Source: Deltaproteobacteria bacterium (GTDB lineage Bacteria > Myxococcota > Kuafuiibacteriia > Kuafuiibacteriales > Kuafuiibacteriaceae). From it: 64,000 bases of DNA. Location: positions 31,273 through 95,272 of the forward strand of contig WYAZ01000112.1 in the NCBI GenBank assembly GCA_011526105.1. The letters are read 5' to 3'. Below the pieces are notes generated by a model. It had not been told where the DNA came from. It searched no databases and saw only the letters and a program-made list of their open reading frames with translations. This document shows positions 58,094-64,000 of this stretch, piece after piece. Positions within the stretch are counted from its first letter, which is position 1, and each line of letters starts with the position of its first letter. The position numbers and the translations under genes are program-made.

Positions 58094-59379
58094 CGGATGA
58101 GCGAGGAGAGGAGCCGACTCATCGCACTTCGTCGTCCGGCCTGCCCCGTCGAGCTTCTCGTGAGCGAGGAGGCCAAGGCGTCCACGGTGTCTCGCCAGGT
58201 GGGGTACCGGTCCTCGCGCTTCTTCTCGAGCAGTCGAAGCACGATCTGCTCGAGCTCTGCGTCGACGTCGCCGACGATCCCGCGGATCGGTTCTGGGCGG
58301 TCGTAGAGCTGCGCCCGCAAGGTCTCTTTGGGGCTGTCTCGCAAGAAAGGTGGCCGTCCCGTGAGCGCGTGATAGAGCGTTGCGCCCAGCGCGTACATGT
58401 CCGCGCGGTGGTCGATGCGATTAGGCTCGGTGATCTGCTCCGGCGCCATGTACGCGGGCGAGCCCACGACGAGGTCGGGGTCCTTGCTCTCGTCGGCGGT
58501 GGCGAGGCCGAAGTCGACCAGCTTGACTCGGCCATCGGCACGCACGAGCACGTTCTCGGGCTTGATGTCTCGATGGAGGACCTTCGATGCCCACGCGGTG
58601 TCGAGCGCATCCGAGAGCGCGAGTCCGATCTCGGCTGCTCGCATCGAACTCACACGCCTGGAGTGAATGATCTCCTGCTCGAACGAACGCTCACCGCCAA
58701 ACTCGAATACGATGTATGCGAGGCCTTGCTCCGCGTCGACGTCGAGTACGCGCACGATGTTTGGGTGGTCGAGGCGAGCGAGGATGCGGCCCTCCGCTTC
58801 GAAACCTCGCACCCCCGAGCCGGCCTCTACGCGCTCTGTCGGACGATGGATCTTGAGCGCGATGGGGACCTTGAGCGTGGGGTGGCTGGAGAGGAACGTC
58901 ACCGAGCTCGAACCCGAGCCCAGCTTCTTCTCGAGCTCATATCGGCCGAAGCGCGCGCCGGGTCTCAGAAACGCGAGCGGATTACCTTGACTGAACGCTC
59001 GGGGGACCGCGGCTCGGACGATGTTCGAGAGTCGCTCCTCCAGGCTGCTCTGCCCCGCGCCGGGCCCGGCGAGAAAAGGCGGCAAGCCGGAAGGAGGGGC
59101 GGGTGGCTTCTCGCGCTGGGTCAGGCGCTCGAGTTTCGCGATGAGATCCGGACCCGCGGGCCGGATCAGGCCCTGGATGGGGCCTTCGCCGCGAGCCGCG
59201 CTCCGGAGCTTAGGGGCCGCGAGTTTGCTCACGACTCCGTGTTTCGCGAGGAAGTCGACGAATGAGTCCTCACCGGAGACGAGGAAGGTATCGCGCAGCT
59301 TTCCAGCGAGCTCCGCGCTCAGGCCCGCGCTGTCGATGAGGTGGGCCCTGAGGATCTCCACCTCGCTGGCGAGGCTCAA
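58090..59379 (-). CDS. Cytosolic eukaryote-like Ser/Thr protein kinase
   Basis: 429 residues from TTG 59379, overlapping the phosphatase stop (TTGA). An N-terminal helical region of about 140 residues with no membrane span precedes the kinase domain. Glycine loop GSGSSSVTF (154-162), ATP Lys176 (ALKIH), HRD 269-271 with KPEN, DFG 289-291, APE in YMAPEQ, and the usual ADMYALGATLYHALTGRPPF. All catalytic residues are present. A PP2C phosphatase in the same operon makes a reversible phosphorylation switch likely; the exporter or the two membrane proteins around it could be targets. Confidence 0.95.
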   Translation of the reverse strand: MSLASEVEILRAHLIDSAGLSAELAGKLRDTFLVSGEDSFVDFLAKHGVVSKLAAPKLRSAARGEGPIQGLIRPAGPDLIAKLERLTQREKPPAPPSGLPPFLAGPGAGQSSLEERLSNIVRAAVPRAFSQGNPLAFLRPGARFGRYELEKKLGSGSSSVTFLSSHPTLKVPIALKIHRPTERVEAGSGVRGFEAEGRILARLDHPNIVRVLDVDAEQGLAYIVFEFGGERSFEQEIIHSRRVSSMRAAEIGLALSDALDTAWASKVLHRDIKPENVLVRADGRVKLVDFGLATADESKDPDLVVGSPAYMAPEQITEPNRIDHRADMYALGATLYHALTGRPPFLRDSPKETLRAQLYDRPEPIRGIVGDVDAELEQIVLRLLEKKREDRYPTWRDTVDALASSLTRSSTGQAGRRSAMSRLLSSLIR

Positions 59380-61193
59380 GTGGGCTTATCCTCCGGCGGT
59401 GGATCGGTGGGCCGGCGATGCGCCGGCGGCGGAAGTGTGTGTCGCTCCTCTTCGTCGCCGTCCTCCGTCTTCGCCATCGGTGGTGGAGGCAAGGTGTGGG
59501 ACTGTCCGCCCTCGTCGAAGAGCGAGCGCGTCGAGGGCGTGAGGCCCGGAACCGGAGCCACCGATGGCACCGGGGCTTCGATGTCGACCGGGTCGTGACC
59601 CCAAGGGTCCGTACTTTCCTCCTCCGAAGCATCGTCTGCGACGGGCGCCGCCTCCAGCGCCGGCTTCTCCTCTTCCGGCTCGGGGGCATGGGCGGTCTCC
59701 TCTGGTGGCAGCGAAGGGGAGACGATCGGCGAACCGATGGGCGGCATCGGAGGAAGCTTGAGCGCGGCCTTCGGCTGCGGGGACGGCGGCGTAAACGCGG
59801 CGGCCAACGAGGGCTCTTCTTCCTGCGGCAGTGGAGCCGGCTGCGTGGCCGGTGCGACCTCGGCCGGCGCTTCGGCTTCGACCTTCGGCGCCTCGACCTT
59901 CGGCGCCTCGGCCTCGGGTGGGGGAAGCGAAACGGTGCTCGAGATCGGCTCCGGGCTGGGCGGCGGCCGAACATCCACCGGAGCATGCGACCCCACGTCC
60001 GCGCTCGGCTTGGCGAGCGCGCAGTAGCGCTCGCTCGCGCAGGACAACAAGGTCCAGAGCAGGCGCGAGGAAGCGAAGGGGCGTTCTGCAACGAAGGACA
60101 CCAGCGCGCTCGTGGGCAGCACGAGGAGGACCGCCTGCTCCTTCACCGAGACGTCGTAGGGCCAAGGCTTCTGGCTCGTCAAAGAGGTCTCGCCGAGTAC
60201 TCCTCCGGGCTGAACCTCGAAGCAGACGTCCCGACTTTGGATCTCGAGCAAACCTCGAGCGACGACCGCGAGCGCCGATGAGTCGACCACGACTTTCGCG
60301 CCGGCCGGATACACGTCGACTCGCACGTGGGGCCTGAGCAACTCGAGTTCGAAGTACGAGAGCGCAGCGAAGGGCTGAAGGTTCCGAAGGACCTGCAGCT
60401 GAGCTTTGGTCTCGGCCCACGGAGTGCGCGGCTCCGGGATGTCTTGTGTGCCTTCCTCGGGCCCAAACACCACGAGTCCGATGTTGTCCGGGCCGCCCCG
60501 GACGTTGGCGAGGTCAACGAAGACCTCCGGGCTGGCCTCTGGTCCAAAGGCCTCGAGGACCTCACCCACCTCTTCATCGCTGGAGAGCTGATCAGAGAGG
60601 CCGTCCGAACAGAGCAGAATCACGTCCGAGGGCCGAAGCTCGACCCACATGACGTCGACCTGGCACTCCGGCGCATGACCCACCGCTCGCGAGAGCACCC
60701 GCTGTTTCATCGGCTTGCCCGCGACTTCTTTGCCGCCGGCCACCGCGACCACGTGGTCTTCGGTCACGCGCAAGACCTGTCCGGAGCGTGCGATGTACGC
60801 TCTCGAGTCGCCCACGTGAGCAACGAGTCCTCGGTTCCCCAGGTCGACGAGCAACGTACAGGTCGTGGACATGCCCCGAAGCTCGAGGTCTTCCTGCGCC
60901 TCTCGGTGGATGAGCTGACTGGCGCGGTTGACCGCGTAGCGCGCGACCTTCGCGAGGTCCTCGGGATCGATGCTGCGATCGCCGCCGCGGATGCGCTCGA
61001 TGACCCAGCTCTGATCCTTGAGCATCTGGTGCACGGTCTGGGCCACGAGTCTCGCGGCGCGATCGCCCCCGCGGTGACCACCGACGCCGTCGGCGACGAT
61101 GCCCAGCCTAAGTGTTGGGTCCACGAGCACGAAGTCCTCGTTCTTTTCGCGCCGCAGGCCGACGTCCAAGCCCTCAACGATTCGTCGCATCAA
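59376..61193 (-). CDS. PP2C-family phosphatase fused to a cyclic-nucleotide-binding-like domain
   Basis: 605 residues from ATG 61193. PP2C motifs: NED at 18-20, VADGVGGHRGGD (metal D35), GDSRAYI, CSDGLSD and GGPDNIG. From about residue 280 follows a CNB-like jelly roll (FAALSYFELELLRPHVRVDVYPAGAKVVV, GGVLGETSLTSQKPWPYDVSV). The phosphate-binding cassette here reads GGVLGETSLT, close to the PBC pattern GE(L/I)AL but without the usual Arg, so cyclic-nucleotide binding is uncertain. The last 190 residues are Pro/Glu-rich with a tandem EAPKVEAPKVEAE. It is in the same operon as the kinase, so it probably opposes it. Confidence 0.93.
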   Translation of the reverse strand: MMRRIVEGLDVGLRREKNEDFVLVDPTLRLGIVADGVGGHRGGDRAARLVAQTVHQMLKDQSWVIERIRGGDRSIDPEDLAKVARYAVNRASQLIHREAQEDLELRGMSTTCTLLVDLGNRGLVAHVGDSRAYIARSGQVLRVTEDHVVAVAGGKEVAGKPMKQRVLSRAVGHAPECQVDVMWVELRPSDVILLCSDGLSDQLSSDEEVGEVLEAFGPEASPEVFVDLANVRGGPDNIGLVVFGPEEGTQDIPEPRTPWAETKAQLQVLRNLQPFAALSYFELELLRPHVRVDVYPAGAKVVVDSSALAVVARGLLEIQSRDVCFEVQPGGVLGETSLTSQKPWPYDVSVKEQAVLLVLPTSALVSFVAERPFASSRLLWTLLSCASERYCALAKPSADVGSHAPVDVRPPPSPEPISSTVSLPPPEAEAPKVEAPKVEAEAPAEVAPATQPAPLPQEEEPSLAAAFTPPSPQPKAALKLPPMPPIGSPIVSPSLPPEETAHAPEPEEEKPALEAAPVADDASEEESTDPWGHDPVDIEAPVPSVAPVPGLTPSTRSLFDEGGQSHTLPPPPMAKTEDGDEEERHTLPPPAHRRPTDPPPEDKPT

Positions 61194-61858
61194 GGTGCCT
61201 CCGTCGGTTCGGGGGCCGCTCGTGCTTCGCTCGTGCTCGGAGATGGCGGAGCGACGCTGTTCTCGAGCGTGGCGTTGCGCTGCAGCAGCAGGAACACAAA
61301 GAGCAGTACGGCGGCCACGACGAGCAAGACGGCGGTCGTGCTCGAACGCTCCGGCTTCGTGTGGACGACGGGGCCGCGCGAAGCTGCCCGAGGCCCAGGC
61401 AGATCGCGTGTCCTCGTGGGAGGGGGCGCGGCGAGGTCTGCGGTGGCTGGGCGGGGGGGCGCTTCACTGTGGGCCGGCCGAGGTGCGGAGTCGAAACCGG
61501 CGGAGGCGGTGGAGTGCACAGAGACGCGTTGTTTGTTGGGGTCTCCGATGATGTCCTGCAGGTCCGAAGAGTTCATGACGAACGTGTACTGCGAGGCGGC
61601 GGCGCCCACCTTCTGGTCGAATGGGGATACGGGCGCAGGGGCGGGGGCTTCCTTCTTCGGCTCTGCCTTCACGAGTTCGGCGAGCCCGCCGAGGTTGATG
61701 GCGGCGCCGGGCGCGCCACCGCTTGCGGCCTGGGATGCCTTGACGAGGTCGGCGAGGCCACCGAGGGTCGCTGAGCCCAGAGCAGGCCGATCCGAACTCT
61801 CGTTCTCGCCCGCGGGCGGCCCCGAATCGGCTGGCTTTTTTTGCTGCTCGTCGGACAC
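61190..61858 (-). CDS. Hypothetical single-span membrane protein
   Basis: 222 residues if translation begins at GTG 61858, which has GGGGGA just upstream; a GTG four codons earlier (61870) has none. The chain is polar and Ala/Pro-rich, with two similar LGGLADLVKAS / LGGLAELVKAE motifs, a conserved-looking stretch QYTFVMNSSDLQDIIGDPNKQRV and one membrane helix near 180-200 (TTAVLLVVAAVLLFVFLLLQ). No family known. The repeated motif may bind a partner. The stop overlaps the phosphatase start (ATGA), so it belongs to the signalling/export operon. Confidence 0.8.
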   Translation of the reverse strand: MSDEQQKKPADSGPPAGENESSDRPALGSATLGGLADLVKASQAASGGAPGAAINLGGLAELVKAEPKKEAPAPAPVSPFDQKVGAAASQYTFVMNSSDLQDIIGDPNKQRVSVHSTASAGFDSAPRPAHSEAPPRPATADLAAPPPTRTRDLPGPRAASRGPVVHTKPERSSTTAVLLVVAAVLLFVFLLLQRNATLENSVAPPSPSTSEARAAPEPTEAP

Positions 61859-62021
61859 GAGATCCCCCACCTGGCTGGTTCGAACGACCCCGTAAACCTC
61901 TGCCGCATCCGGGATTTGTCAGAAAGTTGCCCCAGATCCAGAGGGGAGTAAAGCCGAGGCCCCAGAGGCCGCTGACGCCTCGCGCGGCTGGTTTGGAAGC
62001 CGACAGACGAGCGCTCTTTGG

Positions 62022-63224
62022 TCAGTCTGCGCTCAGGAGCTTGAACCACCGGCGCTTGCCTACTTTGAGGGTATCACCGGGCTCGAAGGAGAAGGGTTCG
62101 AGGGCTCGTTCGGCCTCGACCTTCTCCTCACCGAGGCGGACCCCACCCTGAGCGAGCAGTCTTCGGAGCGCGGCCTTCGATTCCTCCGGCGCGGCTTGGG
62201 CCAGAAGGTCGATGAGCGTCGTGCCGCCCCTGACGCGAAGCTCCGGGACATCGTCCGGGGTCTTTCGTTCGGAGAAGGTCGTCTCGAACCAGCGCTGCTC
62301 CTCCTCGCCCGCGGCCTCGCCGTGGTACCGCGCGACCAAAGCTCGAGCCAGGTTCTTCTTGGCGGTCATGGGATGGGCGGTACCCACCGGGAGCCCCTTC
62401 TCCACGGACGCGATCTCAGCCAGCGGCAGCTCGGTGTAGACCTTCATGTACTGGACGATGAGCTCATCCGGGATGCTCATGATCTTTCCGAACTTGTCGC
62501 GCGGCGAGTCGAGCAGCGCGATGTAGTTGCCGAGCGTCTTGGACTGCTTCTCCTTGCCGTCCGTGCCGGGCGTGATCTTGGAGGTCATGACGACCTGCGG
62601 CGCTTGCGAGAACTTCTCCTGGTAGACGCGCCCCATGAGCTCGTTGAAGAGCTGGTCGGTGCCGACGATCGTGAGATCCGACTTCAGCATGTACGAGTCG
62701 TACCCCTGAAGAATCGGGTACAGGAGCTCGTGCATGTAGATCTCGTGGTTCGCCTCGATACGTCTTTGGAACATGTCGCGCTGGATGAGGCGCGAGTGCG
62801 TAACGAGGGCGAGCAGCGACATGAACTCGTCGACCGACATCTTGTCGAACCACTCGGAGTTCCTGCGCACCTCGAACACCTTCGGGTCCGTCAAGAGAAC
62901 CTGTCCGACCTGACGGATGAACTCCTCCGCGTTCCGGTTGATCTCTTCCCGCGAAGGAACCTGCCGGGTCTTCGACTTGCCCGTCGGGTCCCCGATGCGG
63001 GTGGTGAAGTCGCCCACCAAGAAGACCACCACGTGCCCGTGCTCCTGGAAGTGCCGCATCATCCACAGGTTGACCGCGTGGCCGATGTGCAGAAACGGCG
63101 CGGTGACGTCCACCCCATACTTGATGCGGAGCGGAGGGCCTTTGGAGAGCCGCTCGCGCAGCTCCTCCAGCGAGAAGATCTGGTCCGTGGTGCGGGCGAG
63201 GAGGTCCAGGTCGACCATCGGCAT
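62022..63224 (-). CDS. tyrS: Tyrosyl-tRNA synthetase
   Basis: 400 residues, a class I enzyme. KYGVDVTAPFLHIGHAVNL holds the HIGH motif; Asp and Tyr residues of the tyrosine pocket are in GYDSYMLKSD and IVGTDQLFN. The KMSKS-type loop reads KEKQSKTLGN, so the usual Met is Gln and the last Ser is Thr. A C-terminal S4-like RNA-binding domain starts near 335 (TTLIDLLAQAAPEESKAALRRLLAQGGVRLGEEKV). It charges tRNA-Tyr in the cytosol. The 65-base space to the divergent gene at 63290 must hold its promoter; the strand-reversed TTGACA at 63248-63253 has no good -10 partner. Confidence 0.97.
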   Translation of the reverse strand: MPMVDLDLLARTTDQIFSLEELRERLSKGPPLRIKYGVDVTAPFLHIGHAVNLWMMRHFQEHGHVVVFLVGDFTTRIGDPTGKSKTRQVPSREEINRNAEEFIRQVGQVLLTDPKVFEVRRNSEWFDKMSVDEFMSLLALVTHSRLIQRDMFQRRIEANHEIYMHELLYPILQGYDSYMLKSDLTIVGTDQLFNELMGRVYQEKFSQAPQVVMTSKITPGTDGKEKQSKTLGNYIALLDSPRDKFGKIMSIPDELIVQYMKVYTELPLAEIASVEKGLPVGTAHPMTAKKNLARALVARYHGEAAGEEEQRWFETTFSERKTPDDVPELRVRGGTTLIDLLAQAAPEESKAALRRLLAQGGVRLGEEKVEAERALEPFSFEPGDTLKVGKRRWFKLLSAD

Positions 63225-63232
63225 GACTTTCC

Positions 63233-63242
63233 CGAGGCCTCG
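63233..63242. repeat. Perfect 10-bp palindrome in the tyrS upstream region
   Basis: CGAGGCCTCG lies 9 bases before the tyrS start codon in the 65-bp divergent space. It could be an operator or simply a GC-rich coincidence. Confidence 0.25.
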
Positions 63243-63289
63243 CCGGTTGTCAACTGCGCCCCCGTCCGAGCAAGATCCGCCGGGTCGCC

Positions 63290-63865
63290 GTGAAGAAGCT
63301 CATCCGCCTCGGACTCCTGCTCCTGCTCGCCTTCCTCTTCTTCCGCCTGTCGGGGTTGGTCTTCTCGCCCAGTCGCGGCGAAGAGGCCGCGCTGCTGACG
63401 AATCGGGTGTGGGTCGCACACATGCCGAAGGACGAGCGGGATCTGGTGCCCCACCTCATGCTCTTCGAGAAGTCCGGCTATCGCGGCGGCGCGTTCGGCG
63501 CGGCGTCCGCGTGGCGAGTGGAGACCAGCCTCGTTCGCTTCCGTTACGATCCACCCAGGCTGGAACTCGAGATCCCTCAGCGCGGGATCAAGGGCCGCGT
63601 CGACGTACGCATCCATGAATGCAAGGACGCGCCAAAGCCCTTTGACCTCTGCCTGGAGCTGAAGGAGGGCGAGCGCAAACTGCGTCTCTACTCTCGGCTC
63701 AAGTGGCGGCTCAAAGACTGGGTCCCGGTCGGCTTCGACGACAGCCCCTTCGAGAATCGGCTGGCTGCGTGGGTGCGCATGCAGATCGAGGCGCCGCGTC
63801 CTTCGGACACAGACCCGCCCGCTTTGGTCGACGCGCCGGAGAAGCTGCTCTTTCCTGGGCGATGA
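63290..63865 (+). CDS. Hypothetical membrane-anchored protein
   Basis: 191 residues from GTG. An uncleaved N-terminal helix (LIRLGLLLLLAFLFFRLSGLVF) with a basic front anchors a domain of about 165 residues. Visible features are AHMPKDERDLVPHLMLF, a Cys pair (HECKDAPKPFDLCLEL) and regular strands. No family recognised. Gene is divergent from tyrS. The domain would face the periplasm. Confidence 0.75.
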   Translation: MKKLIRLGLLLLLAFLFFRLSGLVFSPSRGEEAALLTNRVWVAHMPKDERDLVPHLMLFEKSGYRGGAFGAASAWRVETSLVRFRYDPPRLELEIPQRGIKGRVDVRIHECKDAPKPFDLCLELKEGERKLRLYSRLKWRLKDWVPVGFDDSPFENRLAAWVRMQIEAPRPSDTDPPALVDAPEKLLFPGR

Positions 63866-63905
63866 ATACGGCGAGACGCTAGTGTCCCGTCCGAGAAGTT
63901 CGATC

Positions 63906-64000
63906 ATGTTCCCGCGAAGTATCTTTCGTCGCTGGTCGGCGCGCTACGAAGGGAGTTGGGTCGCCCCCAATGACCGAGGAGCCCGAAAGGGCGGCCGCAG
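63906..64000 (+). CDS. Possible start of a gene cut by the right edge
   Basis: The frame from ATG 63906 is open to the end (31 codons; MFPRSIFRRWSARYEGSW). Another ATG at 63970 opens a different frame (MTEEPERAAA), also open. Neither has a convincing ribosome-binding site, so this only marks that a gene probably begins here. Confidence 0.3.
   Translation, partial: MFPRSIFRRWSARYEGSWVAPNDRGARKGGR

Noticed and set aside
61879..61885. TTCGAAC, resembling a tRNA T-loop
   Set aside because: Flanking bases do not form a T-stem and no anticodon or acceptor arm can be drawn around it.

Overview
The window is a GC-rich, densely packed bacterial chromosome segment. Its repertoire is typical of Myxococcota (Deltaproteobacteria), perhaps near Polyangiales/Sandaracinaceae: eukaryote-like Ser/Thr kinases, a PP2C phosphatase fused to a cyclic-nucleotide-binding domain, large Cys-rich and PPC-repeat lipoproteins, a Kelch lipoprotein, a class III cyclase with an SRPBCC domain, and several small paralogous families. 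The taxonomic call is inference from gene content only. Many adjacent genes share GTGA/ATGA/TTGA start-stop overlaps, which was used to fix starts. No tRNA, rRNA, CRISPR array, phage or insertion sequence was seen.

Layout. 1-11.2 kb: truncated peptidoglycan-binding protein; a large exported CBM11-like protein; a membrane Ser/Thr kinase divergent from a PEGA-like exported protein; a class V aminotransferase; unknown genes; a TPR protein with a C-terminal winged helix; a Kelch lipoprotein. 11.3-19.7 kb: an SRPBCC/zinc-ribbon adenylate or guanylate cyclase; two divergent RIFT-barrel (exo-rhamnogalacturonan-lyase-like) lipoproteins around a large inverted repeat; a small ribbon-helix-helix protein; a stand-alone B3/B4 tRNA-synthetase-type domain. 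19.7-34.4 kb, all on the minus strand: cell-surface genes, namely a Cys-rich/five-PPC lipoprotein, a BIG2-like lipoprotein, a BACON/FN3/propeller-like lipoprotein, a metzincin-like membrane protease, a tandemly duplicated lipoprotein pair, a DUF3570 beta-barrel and an FN3/CFI-box-CTERM protein. Divergent from these are a DUF4266 lipoprotein and an ApbE flavin transferase (34.5-35.8 kb), completing a DUF3570/DUF4266/ApbE module.

35.8-40.2 kb: a roughly 0.7-kb non-coding stretch ends in a textbook NrdR-controlled promoter (two boxes 32 bp apart around TTGACA-17-TATCTT) for nrdA-nrdB, a class Ia ribonucleotide reductase. 40.3-50.6 kb: a plus-strand operon that looks like a regulated exopolysaccharide machine: CBM11-like exported protein, TPR/beta-barrel YaiO/PgaA-like protein, processive GT2 synthase, cytosolic histidine kinase, single-domain response regulator and a 1210-residue membrane-anchored HEAT-repeat protein. 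50.6-54.6 kb: a 16-repeat Cys-rich surface protein.

54.6-63.2 kb, minus strand: tyrS, then a tightly overlapping set of a membrane protein, PP2C-CNB phosphatase, Ser/Thr kinase, small membrane protein, Wzm/Wzt-type ABC exporter and GT4 glycosyltransferase. This suggests phospho-signalling coupled to polysaccharide export. The right end holds a small membrane-anchored protein and a possible truncated gene.
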